A DNA stretch of 64,000 bases from Chionis minor (taxonomy: Eukaryota > Chordata > Aves > Charadriiformes > Chionididae), in NCBI GenBank assembly GCA_013398295.1, contig VZSF01008960.1, positions 124,001-188,000 on the forward strand, in the 5' to 3' direction. The translations under genes were made by a program, and so were the position numbers. The notes beneath the pieces are model-generated. The model worked only from the letters and a program-made list of their open reading frames with translations. It had not been told where the DNA came from and ran no database searches. Shown here piece by piece: positions 1 through 13,093 of this stretch (within the stretch, counting starts at the first letter, position 1; each line of letters starts with the position of its first letter).

Positions 1-3000
1 GACTTTGGCCTAAGATCCCTGGAGATAAGGAAAAGAGAAAATGTAATTGCTTTTTTCTAACCAACACAGCATAGCTTGAGCTGGTAGCAATGCTTGTTAT
101 TAAGATTACTAGATTTTCTCTTTTATAATGCCCTATTCCTCAAGTGATTAGCTACTCAGCAAGACAGCAGCTTTAAATACCTCTCAGTTTCTTTTTACCA
201 CCTGAGCCTTCAGCATGCATAATTCTTTGACCGCCAAGAATCCAATAACTGAGATTAAACCTAGCAACATTCAAGCTGCTGCTGTTTCAATTTACTACTA
301 GCTGTTTAAGAAAAAAAAAAAAGTAATATCTATATGAAAGTAGGGTATTAATAGAGTTTGTGTCTCTATCCCGGCTATCAGGGCTCAAAATATCTGGTCA
401 CATGAATGCAGGATATAAGTCTCCTAGACTGCAACAAAGCTCAGTGATGAATATTTGAATTGCCTCTTAATGTGCACACATGCCAGAGCACTGCTTGATT
501 TCAAAGCAAAGACTCAGTCAGACTGACACTGTATCTTCTGAAAGCAGGCATGCATCATCAGACCTAGTTAGTCAGGTCAAGAGACCAAATCTCTATCTGT
601 TCTTACCCTGCCAGTGTCTGCATTAGCTACAACCTTTGAAAGGTACATTTTCACCGTATCATGAGATATGAAATACTCACTGCCTCTCACAGGAGTGAAG
701 TGACCTCTCTTGTCACCCTGCGAAACACCACCAGTAAAACTGCACTAACTACCTGAAAACCAAGAGTATCTCATCTCTGATCACTGTGATGCCAGGGAAA
801 TTGTTGGCTCTGACTGCATTGGCACCATCAGCACTGAAGGTCTTCTGACTGCTGACAGGTTTAGTAACAAGTTCCCAGCACCAGGGGATTATCAGACCAG
901 GCCTGTTCTACTACCTCTTTGTTCTAAGCAGAGATCTAAGAAACAATTAACTTGCTAGGGAAAAAGTGTTACTCTGTATTAGTGATATTTTTCTTCTCAC
1001 CTTTGAAAGGGATTACAAACAGCAACCATTCCCTGTATCTTAACCCTTTATTGAATTCCTCACAGGGTAAGAGATTAATTGTTAAAATGTTATCTATTTA
1101 AAAAAAAAAAAAATCTCATAGGTTATAAGACTGCAACACCACTGCCAGCCTGGGATCTGCCTGTGTGCCTTCCTACTTGTCCTCATGCAACTTCATTGAA
1201 TAAAACACAATGTCTAGAACTGACTAAACATGGTCACTTGCTCCACAGAAATCCCCATGAGCTCCATGGATTTTCTGCTCTTCACAGTGCCAGATAACGG
1301 GTATCCCCTGGGAAATCCAAGCATCCATATGGACCGCTTTATCACTTCAAGAAATCAACTCACAGGAGCACCACCAAGACTTCCCAAAAAAGATTTGGGA
1401 GCAACTTCCTATTCACTAGAATTGTATGTTCCAGCCCCAAGACACAGGAACACCATCAAGAGGTTCATCTTCCCTTCAGAGAGAATTGCTACAGCAGCAA
1501 CTCCAGAAACACCCTTCCAAACCACAAAGGAAGCATCAAAGAGCCTATCAACAACCCTCCTTAACCTCCTCTTCAGAAGCCTCCCAAAGGGGAAAGCCAC
1601 CTAACAGTAGTTTTGAGAGGAACTGTAAGAGCTGTGGATCAACCCACTTCACAGCCTGACAGCTACTTCTACTAGTTTTAGAAAGTGCCTGGGGTTACCT
1701 AGGACAAATGGCTTCTCAAAACTTGCAGCAAAGGGTTCACAGGCAATCTTCAAACTCTTTCAAACCTTTCTGCATTTCCAATGCCTAGCTGGAGGATGAG
1801 TGATGATGAAATCAGTTCCCTAATACACCTGAAGTAGCAGAGGAAGCACCTACAGGACCTCAAGGGCAGGAAATTCTAACTCTACTTTTGCTGCACAAGC
1901 ATTTTGGTGTCTCTCATTTCCAAATGTACAAGTATTTGATTTTGTTTGTAAACAGTCCGAAATCTATCTGTATATGGCATTTCTCACAGCTGCAATGACA
2001 GCACCAAACCAGGCAGAGTAATACCTTGGGGAGACTATTTTGGTGCAACATTAAGCAAGCACGGTACTGCCTTTCCCATGTATTATCAATTCATTTTCTA
2101 TACGCCTTTTGGGTTAGTCATTCCAAATTACCATCTTGGAGCTTCATGAAACAGGAGAGGCGGGTTTGTGCTGAAACCTCTCCACTGCAAGCCAATTCCC
2201 TTCTTTCTGTGGCATTACTGCCCCTGTGCCTGCCTCTGCCAGCTTCTATACACAAGGAACACAGCGCAAATGTAAGAGTTATGCCTTGCCCGGAGCACAT
2301 TGTACATTTACATCATAAAGGTAACAGGAGTTGCTGTGGATTAGGCAGAACAGTATTAATAGAGACCCTTCAAAGATGCATCAGGAGTGCAATTTTTTTC
2401 TTTTTAGGGAGAAGAGACAATTCAGAGTTGAACTTGGAAGCAGAGAGGAAAAAACCTCTCCAGACATGGGAAAAGGCAGTCAAGTGTGTGACCCAGTCTG
2501 TGCTCATTCGAGTACCCTGAGATGCATGATGTGGCACAAAGCCCAGAAGAGGTAAAGGACCGTTTTAAAATGAGCTCATTCTGTGAGAAAGTAGTTTTGT
2601 TAAAAAATATTTGTCCAAAAAAAAAAAATTTTCATGTAAACAGAAAGCAGTGTAAATGCAGCTTTAGACACTCTGTTGGTTCTTGCTATCGCCAGGAAAC
2701 TTGTAACTGGTCTGAAGAGAGGAGAATGTTAAAATAAATGTCATAACACGCAACTTATATAATTTGGCACTTGGTTCTAAGGTTTATATATGACCACTAG
2801 TAGCCAGTTTTCAAAAAGGGAGTGACAGATAACTTCTGGCACAAGATCATTCCCAAGCTGCTCTTCAAAAAATTCCCCTTTAACAGAAAAATATACCTGT
2901 GACAAGGTAGCATAAGAAAGCATAGCTGGAAATTACCACAGGTTGTGTATAACGTGGAAGCAATGCTTATACGATCATCAGTAAGACCTTGGTACCTGGG

Positions 3001-6000
3001 TATGCCTATTTACACTTGACGTTGAGAACACTGGTGAACTTTCTGAAGCATTAACTGATTTCTATAAAATTCACCAAGATCCACTAAAGAACAGAGTGAG
3101 CTAGGAGTAAAATCAGTCAAGGAGGAAGGAAGGGGGAACTGAAGGGAGACCCTAAATAGGTTTTGCTTTTTTTGATGTCAATAAGTTCAGTTGCATGTCA
3201 GTTATGCAATATGGGCCACACAGAAAAACTGTTTCTCCAAACAATGTTTTCTGAGTATTTTCCCTAGTGCATGTATATATTTTCAAAGGACACTGCTAAC
3301 AAATTTTAAAGACTTACTTATTTTAATTCTGAGTCAGAAATGCTGTTTGTGCTCTTTTTTCTTGAAATTTTAACGAAAATTCCTAGACATTCCCCAAATC
3401 TTCTTACCCCCATCATTTCTTCAACAGCTGCCTGTCAAAAAAGTATATTCACCCTGTAACCACATGGTAGGTTGCAAAATAATCTTAAGCAGAAGAAAAA
3501 GGAGACAAAATACTTAATTTGGGAAAGATCTCTGTTGGTTTGTAACCAATAACAAGGAAGGAAACTTGGTCCTTTATCTAACACATTCACGTAGAAGATA
3601 AAAAGTTCAATATATTCCTTTTTGTTAAGTTTTCAGAGAACTATAAAAGTAAATAAGCCTTCCAACTATTTGCTAATCATCTTGGATGAATTACAGGAGC
3701 ACCCAGATACCATCATAGCAGCATAGTCCTTCATCAAATACTTACATATGAAAACGGGTCAGGCTATCCACCCAGAAAAATCATAGGCTTTCTTGCATGT
3801 TTACTTCAACATTGTTATGTACTTATATGGAATTGTTAAACTAATCATATTTTTGCCAAACTGGCTATAATATAATCCACCTACAACTGACCAACTACAG
3901 AAGAATAATTAAACAAACATTTTGCTGTTAAGCTTTTTTTCTGTGGGTTTGAGCTTCTGAAGCCAGATGGTCACTTGTATTATGTATACAATGTTGGTAA
4001 TTTCATTCCTTAAATCTACAAAATGCCACGAAGCTCACTATTTTCCAAAATAGCTTTGCAAACAATGACAATTACTGCCCAGACATTTTCAAACACAGCA
4101 GGTTATTGGCTTAGGCAGTGATGGAAACCCTAAAAAGACGATAAACATTTTGAAACACACTGTAAATCAAATTTGTGCAGTGGACTAAGAATGGATTATC
4201 TGCCTCTACACAGCAAAAGATGTTTTATTTTGAGGGGCTTTTTCCATGCTTATTTACCAGAAATTTTTTTAAATTGTGACTTTGTGATTTTTTTTTTCCT
4301 CTTGTGATTTTTGGCAGTTGCACTGTACTAAATACTATACTATAATTAGTTATACATACTTTACTCATTACATTTGCCGATGTCCAAGAATTCACTGTTT
4401 CTCAATCTTTTAATAAAAAGTACATTTTTCAGACTAAAAATTGATTGGGAACAATGCTATGTCGGCTTCATGCTGCTCTGCAAGTATTTATAGCAGATGT
4501 ATCTACAGTCTCCACTGGGCGAATTTCTACAATGTAATTAACGGAGACCTTGACTAAGAATGAGTCTGTGAGGAGGATTATTATACTGTGATGTACTATA
4601 TTCTGATGTTGTGGTACCAAGACAAAGGTAGGCACCTTTTGCATCCTTCATTTCAGAAAGTAATTATCAGGACGAGAAAAACAGACAGCCCAAATGGGGA
4701 TTCCTACAATTGACTGTCCAGGCAGCTTTGGCTAGTATCAATAGAGAGGCAAATCAGGAAGCCGAAGGCACTGGTTTTATGAATGGGCACTCAAAGCTAG
4801 TTACGAATTATCAGGTTTCTGACTTTGCACTAGATTCACATTCTCTGGCAGAGCAAGACTGTTGTAGGACAAGGATATCACCTTCGTACTATCCGAGGAG
4901 TCCTTCAGCAGACCACAAGTTCAGGTTCGCTGGGCACCTTCATGAAAGAAGTAATATTAAGTAGGGCAGGATGCTGCTAGATTGTTGTTGAGGGTTTATT
5001 AATTAGTAGAGAGGTGGTATTGCATTCTTTTCTGTCCTGGCATATCACAGATGTTAAACAAAAAAGACAACGCGGGCAGAATACGCCTGGACTCTGACAG
5101 TTTCCAGCTGGAAGACAATCACTTGAAATGACCCAGAAGGAAGGAGCACTTCACCAAGTCAAGTCATTATTTTTATAAAATGGGGATCAAAGCTTAAAAT
5201 TTTATAAAACAGTTGCCTTCCCAGAGAAAGGTAAGTATGACTGACACTTCCTAAAAAGCGTATTGAGCATTCCATTCTTAATCAGTATGGGATATTTATC
5301 CTGCTAGCCCTTGTAATTTTATAACGTCTGAAAGTATTTGTGTTTTCTACTGAAAGACTACTGCAATGACAGGAATCCAGCTGCAGCATTTCCTGCCTTT
5401 CCTCTCACCCTTAAAAAAGCAATTTTCTATACAGAGGGCGAAAAATATGAAATAAGTAAACCATAAGGCTTAAAAAAAGGCTAGTAAGAGAATAGTAACG
5501 CAGAAGTTTGGGTTTGGTTTGGTGGGGCTTTATTCCCAGAGGCAGTTTCATGATTTTTTTCAAATCCTGGATCAAGATTTTTGAGCAGTAGGGCTGACTA
5601 TTCATCTGTGCATCCTTTTCCAAACTTCCATAGACTAAGTCCAGGTAAGTACAGGCCATTAAAAGCAACCTCCAAGAACAGGATGAACTTGATGAAAATA
5701 AACATGTACTGTTGAATGACACACATGGTATAATAAGGAAAACACAAGCAAAACCAAGCTGACATTTTACACGTAACCACAGCACTTCATTGCACAACGC
5801 TGGACACCCTGTACAAGGTGACTGCTTTTGTAATCAAGTTGCTAAAGCCACGGAGGAATGATCAAAATTTCAGTCCAAAGCTTACCAAAACATGTTACCA
5901 CTCTCCTACCCTTTTATTTTTAAAGGAGATTCAAGGTTTATTGTTTTGAAGGCTTTAAGTCTCAGACTCTTAACAAGCAACATACCTCTTGGCAGCTCTT

Positions 6001-6389
6001 CACTATCCTGATGACCAGCTGAGCGTCAACACAGGCTGCAAGTGTTTGTTCATCAGCTCAGCAGAATTACACAGGACTCAGCGAGCATCTGGCATTCGAG
6101 AACACTGCTGTCTTTGTGGTGGGCAGATTTATGGACATCATTTTTGCAACTGCTACTTTTCATGATTGTTTGCAGTTCACTCGTCTGCTAAATACGGCAT
6201 ACACAATTAAAACAGGCTATCCAAAGAGGTATAGAGTTCAGCTCACTGCTGCAAGTCACCAGGAGACTCACGGCTTCTTTCTTTTAACAGTACGTATAGC
6301 ATTTCAGAAGTCCACTGCAGGGATTAAACTGACCAAGGGTCCTTCTGTCTCCACAGTTCTGAATGGGCCCCCCACTCTCCATTCTGAGG
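1..6389. other. Intergenic DNA, no gene recognised
   Basis: AT-rich, with short open frames only. 1230-1660 is somewhat GC-richer with two overlapping frames, and 4710-4964 is open for 84 codons. Neither resembles a known protein or shows clear splice structure. In human, the neighbour on this side of ADAMTS6 is CWC27, convergent; no exon of it is visible here. Confidence 0.7.
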
Positions 6390-7575
6390 ACTGAGTTTCT
6401 GCAAAGGAAGTCCTCTTGGCATCTCTGAGGTCAAGGCTTTTCTACAAGTTTCTCACACGCTCCGTCTACCCGCAGGAGTCATCTCCTCTCCACCACAGGG
6501 GCACCTCTTCCCGGGACCTGTGGTGTCCCACCAATTCATCCGACCCTTGCCCTGGCATCCCTGTGCTACCCGAGATGTCCTCAGCCCCTCATGCCCTCTC
6601 CAGTCACCCATGCCATCTCATGGTCCCGCTCTCCCTGACCACCCCCTGGCCCCTCTGCAGCCTTCCCAGCCCAGCGGCCTCCCTCCCTCTCTCCCTCCCT
6701 GATCCCTGCTGACGTGCACACCCCAGGGCTGCGGCCCCACCGTGGCTCCTTCAGCCCTACCATGGCTGGCCTTCTGCCTCAGCCTGAGGTGGTGGGAGAG
6801 GTGCAGGGACCTCTCCCTTTGGAGCTGCGCGGCTGCTGGCTGCAGCGTCCCCTTCCCTCCTCCAGGCGAGGAGACAGCTGCCATGGGTGGAGGCTGCTGC
6901 TCCGCCTGGTCCAGGCCGCGGTCAAGGGCCATGACTGCTCCTTACCACGCACCCAGGGCTTGCTGGTGAGAAGGCAGCCCACGCCCAGCTCTCGGCCTCC
7001 CCTCGGTGCCCGCTGCCAGCAGAGGAGGCCCACCGCAGCCTGGAGCTCACCGTGGGCACCACCTCACACAGGCCACCAGGGCGACCCCCAGCCCCAGCCA
7101 GGCCCCGCGGCAGGCTTGCGCCCACCAGCGCCCTGCCCCGGCTGCGGCTCTGAGCAGCCAGGGGCCACGGCCGGGCTGCCAGAAAGGGCCGAGGGACACG
7201 TGGTGCGGTAGGCAGGAAGGCTAAGAGGTGGCTGCTGGCCGAATTTGGAAAGAGCGTGTTTCTTGAGTGCATCCTGTCGCCGCCATGCATGCCAGGTGGC
7301 GGGAAGGCCAGCCTCCCATGGGAACCGACTTGACGCCGTGTGCTGCCCGAGGCGCTCCAGGCGAAGGCACCTGCGCGCCTGACGCCGCATCCACCCGTGT
7401 GACTGAGCGTCGGCCACAGCTTGGAGTGCTGAGGAGCAGCCAGCCGGCCTGTGCTGCCAGGAGTGTGTTGCCTCTCACTGGGGGAAAAAGGGCCACATGG
7501 CAGAGTTTTCCGTCCAGAGGAGAAAGGGACTGAGGGGACACACCCAGAGCCATGAAACTAAGGCCCCAAACCCGT
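6390..7575. other. Isolated GC-rich island of unknown origin (1.2 kb)
   Basis: GC content rises abruptly from the AT-rich surroundings and falls again near 7575. CpGs are frequent (for example CCGCGG at two places and about 22 in 6900-7240 by eye), but roughly half of expectation for that composition. Many short frames are open on both strands, as GC-rich DNA produces, and none resembles a known protein. It could be a distal CpG island or lncRNA promoter, a GC-rich repeat, or a processed fragment. No target duplication or poly(A) tail is evident. Confidence 0.6.
6681..6699 (-). other. G-quadruplex motif
   Basis: The minus strand carries four runs of three G separated by 1, 5 and 1 bases, a canonical intramolecular G4 pattern, inside the GC-rich island. 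Confidence 0.7.
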
Positions 7576-8920
7576 GCTTCTCAGTAGTTTTTAATTAAAA
7601 TTTGTGACCACCACGACTCCAAGAAGTGGCAAAAACAGCATAGCAGCTTCACAAATCTTGACAAATAGTTTACAGAAGGATGTTTGTCTCAATGCTTGAG
7701 ACCTTTCTTAGGATGATTTGGATTAGAAAGTTAAAAACCCTAGCCATGTTAACAGAGTTCAGGCCGTCCTCCTTAAGCGTTACAAATATTTTACCAAGGA
7801 TTGCAGTGAGAAGCGAACTCTGAGCCAGCTTCTCAAACCTCACTGAAAATCCTGAGAGGGAATATTCTTCCCTTGTATTTTCCCTTTGTGACCAGTGTAA
7901 AATGCAACTCAAATTCTTTTCCCCTTTTATTTAAATAGGCTCTATTTCATGAGGACTCTGAGCAAGATATAGTTAATTGGTATCTGTAATTATGGCCATC
8001 ATACCTCCAGTCCTCCCTAGAAACTCAGTTACCAGCCCTATCCTTGACAAAATGCCTGTGAAGAATAATACATCTGAAGTCAAGTGTTATCTGCTAATTG
8101 ACAGGATGTTTTCAACAATGAAACCTTATCTTATGTAAATAAACTTCTAAGGAAACTTTGAGCCAGAAAGGCCAAATGAGATGTTTGAGATTCCTTTTTG
8201 CTGCACAAGGTCTTGTTTTGATAGTGCATTTCAATAGCAAAGGCTAAATGTTGAAAGAGAATCTCGGAGACCAAAAGAGAGGCTCAGTTGCCTCTGTTTA
8301 TATTTGCTTCTAAATCAGTGTTTTACATAGTAGGAAAAAGTACCTTGAGCGGGTATTTAATTATTGTGGTAGAAAAATATGTGAAATATTACCTTTTTCT
8401 GGTATCTTATTTGGAAAAAAAAAGTATCATCTCTAGCATTTCTTTACATTCTTATTTAGATATATTCATTTTTACACTTCAATAAATAACTCACAAAACC
8501 AGCCTAAAATTAGCATTTTTAACATAAAACAGTGTTACGTTACAGATGTGAAAATTCTTAGTAACATTCACATCAAAATATCAGATCAAAGACAGCAGTA
8601 CTGTACACCAAATATGAGATCCACAGACATGTGAAAGCAGTGAGAAAGAGGAGAAGCAGTCACCAAGGGGGACAAGATGATGGAGGGATAAGAAGTCCTG
8701 TCCCAGGGTGCGGATTCTGAGGAATGAAAGAGAGTGTCATGGAAATGGACTGCAAACTTTTCAAATGCACATTCCCATGTGTGCGCGAGGCCCTTACCCT
8801 ATCTCTGAGCAGTATTGAAAGATGTTAGAAGACAGTGATCCTATTAAGTGTACTGTACTTGTGTAAAATTATTTGCTTTATAAAGCATAGCTGACCTCAG
8901 AACAAATCACACACACACAC
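7576..8920. other. Intergenic DNA, nothing recognised
   Basis: AT-rich stretch between the GC-rich island and the CR1 at 8921. No feature beyond the (CA)n run at its end. Confidence 0.8.
8908..8920. repeat. Short (CA)n run next to CR1 3' end
   Basis: Six to seven CA units directly abut the reversed CR1 3' end at 8921, where an octamer tail would be expected. Confidence 0.75.
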
Positions 8921-9530
8921 AGAATGTTAAGGGTTGGAAGGGACCTTTCGAGATCATTTAGTCCAACCCCCCCTGCCAGAGCAGGTCCACCTACAGCAGG
9001 TTGCACAGGATGGCATCCAGGCGGGTTTGGAGTATCTCCAGAGTCGGAGACTCCACCACCTCTCCGGGCAGCCTGTGCCAGTGCCCTGCCACCCTCAAAG
9101 GAAAGAAGTTCCTCCTCATGTTCAGATGGAACTTCCTGTACTCAAGTTTGTACCTGCTACCTCGTGTCCTATCACTGGGCTCCACTGAAAAAAGACTGGC
9201 CTCCTCCTCCTGGCACCCTCCCTTTAAGTATCTGTAGACATTGATGAGCTCCCCCTCAGTCTTGTCTAGACTAAAGAGACCCAACTCCCTCAGCCTTTCC
9301 TCGTAAGAAAGATGTTCCAGCCACCGAATCATCATCGTGGCCCTTCACTGCACCCTCTCCAGCAGTTCCCTGTCCTTCTTAAACTGGGTAGCCCAGAACC
9401 AGACACAATGCTCCAGATGCAGCCTCATCGGGGCAGAGTAGAGGGGGAGGATGACCTCCCTCCACCTGCTGGCCACACTCCTCTTGATGCACCCCAGGAG
9501 GCCATTGGCCAACAAGGGCACATTGCTGGC
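8921..9530 (-). mobile_element. CR1 LINE, 3' fragment (0.6 kb)
   Basis: Plus-strand text GGGTTGGAAGGGACC is the reverse complement of a CR1 3' end, so the element reads on the minus strand. That strand encodes the end of CR1 ORF2: [20 protein letters not shown], then [14 protein letters not shown] and [13 protein letters not shown]. It is 5' truncated near 9530. The usual octamer tail is absent; a (CA)n run abuts the 3' end instead. Confidence 0.93.
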
Positions 9531-12500
9531 AATAGTAACTTAAAATGCATTCTCAACATTAAGTTTGTCTCCTGAAATTCCAGTTAACCTGAGCGTCTGC
9601 ATCTGTCCATAAAGAGGTAACTGGGAGGTGTTCCCACATGTGCAGAACTGTTACCTCAGCTTACTTGCACACAAAGCATTACTCAGTACCAATCTGCTTC
9701 CAAGGGCAGGGAGATCTTGATTCCTGCATAGAAGACTGATCTTCATTGCCAAAGATAAATCATATTGTGAGATGGGTTTTCAAACAATATGAACGATAAT
9801 TTTGTTATGTTATAAACAGTGCAAGAGTGTTTACAGCTATAAAGACTTTGATGTCAAGGGGGGGTGGGGAGAACAGTAAACAAATACACTGATTTTGATG
9901 TGCCTAGCATTGATGAAGTGCAATTTCCAAAAGCCACAGCTTATCCCTTATCAGCCATGCCAAATCTGATCCCTCTGGGTGGTCACAGCAACCGAAGCCT
10001 GGAGCACTCTCTGGCTGAGCCTTCAGTTCTAGGTTCCAAAACACTTCCTTTTCTATCTCAAGCTGTGATCTGATGAATTTGTTCCAAACAGGATTACTGA
10101 AGAAGTGAGATTATTTATCTAGTGATCTTGCTAGGTCTTCTCTGAAAAGGCCTTTCTGTTAATAGAAATGGCATCTTCCCACTCTTAATGCAGAAATACA
10201 TACCTATCTGCTTTCCAGGTCAGATTTCTGTAATTTTCTGACTGGCAGCTCTATGACCTCTGAGCATAAACTATGTGTCCTGTAGTCTGTTCAGCTCAAT
10301 AAAAATGTCAGTCCTGTGCAGAAACAGAAAAAACAAATGATGCGTGGTGCTCCGGTGACATGACAGTTTAAGCAATGCAGTATGCTTAAATGCACACCAT
10401 ACAGCATTCTGACTGGCTCGGTTTCCTAAACTGGACTTGAACTCCCCCTTCATCTGTGCCAAATGTACTTGCGAAACTACCAAGTTGCTAGTGCTGTAGT
10501 TAGTGAACCTTGTTCTGTGGCTGACTTAAAAATCTGTTTGGGATTCCATCCTGATTACTACATGCAAATGCTCTTACACCATTCTGTCTAGGACACAGAC
10601 TGGAAGGACCACACAGAAGCAATGATCCATCCCTTCCACCTAATTGTTGTTTGTGGTGAAGGGAAGACGGCCAGATAGGGTGTCACTTCTCGCAGAATGA
10701 CAGCCTCAGCTTAGTAATGGCCTTTTCTTAAGACTTATATCGGTGATTGACTGACTCCAGATGAGGCTCACAGGACTCATCCAAAGTCTATTGCAGTAAA
10801 ACTCCACCGAAGAGTCCTGGATCTTAGTTCCTAGTAATAAAAAATAATAATAATAAAAAAGTCAACAAAACAACCAAGGCCTGTTCAGCATTCTACAGAG
10901 GATATTTAGAAGTACTTCTTGTAGATCAGATAGCCTCATAGAGAACAGGGATTTTACTGACGAAGGAACAGTTACGGGGTATAGCAAGGGAAATCAGAGA
11001 AAGGAAAAGCAAGTATCTCAGGTAAAAATGGCATCCATTTCCTCAAGAAATAAACTGAAAAAGTGCAACAGAGAATTATAATAGCAGGGTTGGCTCCAGA
11101 AGGAAGTTCAGGCACAGGAGAGTGCATTTTAAGATGACTGAAGGGAATTTTGAGTGCCAGGGACTCTATAGTCAGCATGGGTGATGTTAGGTTTAACGTA
11201 GCAGGAGGAGGAAAAGAGAAGGAAACACAGCAGTATCTGTTTCAGTGTACCCAGTTTGTCATTATAATCCACAACACAAATGCTCCAGGGGGGAAAAATA
11301 ATACTCAAAACTGAACAATAGTAGGAAGCTTAGCAGGTAATAACTTGTAGTGTGAATGTATGGGAGGAAAGTCAACAGAGTTTTGGAGTGACAGAGACAA
11401 GCGTTATTAGACTATGTTATTTACTAAGACTGCTCTGTCTTTAACTTCTGATCCGTAGGGCAATAAAACTTTGTGATAGAGCACAGGTAGAAACAGACGT
11501 ACCTTTAAAACAGGTAATTATTTTTTTAATCATTTGTAAATAGAATAAAAAAGCATAACCAAAATCAGTAAATGCCTTATCAAAATATTCAAGGTTCTCT
11601 GTACTTTCTTTAACATCTTACTCATAATAGTAGAGTGATTGTTTTCATTAAACCAGAAAACAGATTTTAACTGAGAAGATATTTCATAGGACTTGATCAG
11701 AGATTTCCATAGAAGATACTGTAACTGTACCACGTAAGAAAAGAAGCATCTCTCAGCAAGTAACGTAAGCACCAAGTTTTCTGAAATGACTTTCTTCTTT
11801 ACATTTAAAAACATCATGGCTTCAGATAAACTTCAGATAAAACCTTAAAAGCTCAATGCAAGAAGGACATTTTATTGTATTGTTATCATTGACTGGCTGT
11901 TAATGAAATCATTCCAAGAAGTACAGGATATTTTTGCTGCCATTAATTTCATTCTTGATCTACATTATTGCTTAGGCTAAAATATTATCTAATAATGTAC
12001 ATGACCATGTTCTTGACTTTTCCTTATTGTTTTGTTTACATATGACAAACATCACTGCTGCCAAGGACAGGATTCTAGCATAACATATAGATGTTACTTG
12101 AAAGAAAACATCTTACATATATTTTGATGCATCTGATGAAGCAAATGTTAAGTATACAGAATTCTAGTAAATGTAGGTCAGGGAACAGACAACTGTACCA
12201 TGGGAATCATTCTTAAAAGCTGCAGTTTTATTTTACTAAATTATCTATGTTAAAAACAAATCTGTGTTTGGTGTGGAATTTCACTGCATCAAGTGTTACA
12301 ATATTTTTGTTTTCATTACAAGCAGGAGAATGCATGTAGAACAAGTGTTAAGAAACATGACAATAAATTAGAATATAATTTACAAAAGCAAAAAAAATAA
12401 TAATAAAGTAACAGTGTACCACATTAATACTGAGTATAAAATAATAAGCAACTAATCACAATAATACAAAGGTAATTTCATCTGTATTATTAAGGATATC

Positions 12501-13093
12501 TATGTGACATTCACTCCATTACAAAGTTCCTAACGAAATGGACTATTTTTGGGTGTATACACCTTGAGGGGTTAATCTCTAGATTTTTCTTTCTGTTTTG
12601 ATCTTCTTCAGCTGATAGTATTGCTCAGTGGAAGTACTGGCACCAGACTGATTTCTGCATTTCGTATTCTACTATTTGATTCTAGGCCTGTCATATTTAT
12701 AGCCTATACAAATAGTCCTTTTGTCACTATTTAGGAATATAACACTATTTAGCTTAGATTATATAGATGGCTACAGTGTAGCAGCAGCAATGAACTGTGC
12801 TGTGGAAACCAATTATTTTTCTTAGAATTAGGTTTCATTTTTCAGTCTTAGTCTGAAGTGTTGCTTAGTTTGTAAATCCACATACATTCTGTGTTTTGTT
12901 CCCTTTAACAATAGAATTTCACGTTGCTCCAGGGAGTTCTTTAAATTCCAACCTCAGTGCTGTTATGTTGCAGGGTAAACATCAGACTCCCTAGTGTTCT
13001 AGCACCAGTAAGAGAGCAAAATGTGTCTTTCCAAACACTCCTTACAATTTGAATGTCCTAAGTGAGGTGAGGTAAAAAAAAAAAAAAAAAAGG
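9531..13093. other. Intergenic DNA downstream of ADAMTS6
   Basis: AT-rich. Short AAT-type stretches near 10838-10860 and 12393-12405, and the poly(A) run at 13074. No gene or mobile element recognised. Part could belong to a very long ADAMTS6 3' UTR. Confidence 0.75.
13074..13091. repeat. Poly(A) run, 18 bases
   Basis: Uninterrupted A run. It could be a simple repeat or a retroposon tail. No retroposed sequence is recognised upstream of it, on the left. Confidence 0.7.

Noticed and set aside
2026..2520. 164-codon open frame on the plus strand
   Set aside because: It starts at TTG, has low-complexity and odd composition, matches no family I know and has no splice context. It is probably chance.
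4710..4964. 84-codon open frame in intergenic DNA
   Set aside because: No recognisable domain and no flanking exon signals. Length is compatible with chance.
6714..7553. Several overlapping 70-165-codon frames on both strands
   Set aside because: All lie inside the GC-rich island, where stop codons are rare. None has a domain, signal peptide or homology that I can see.
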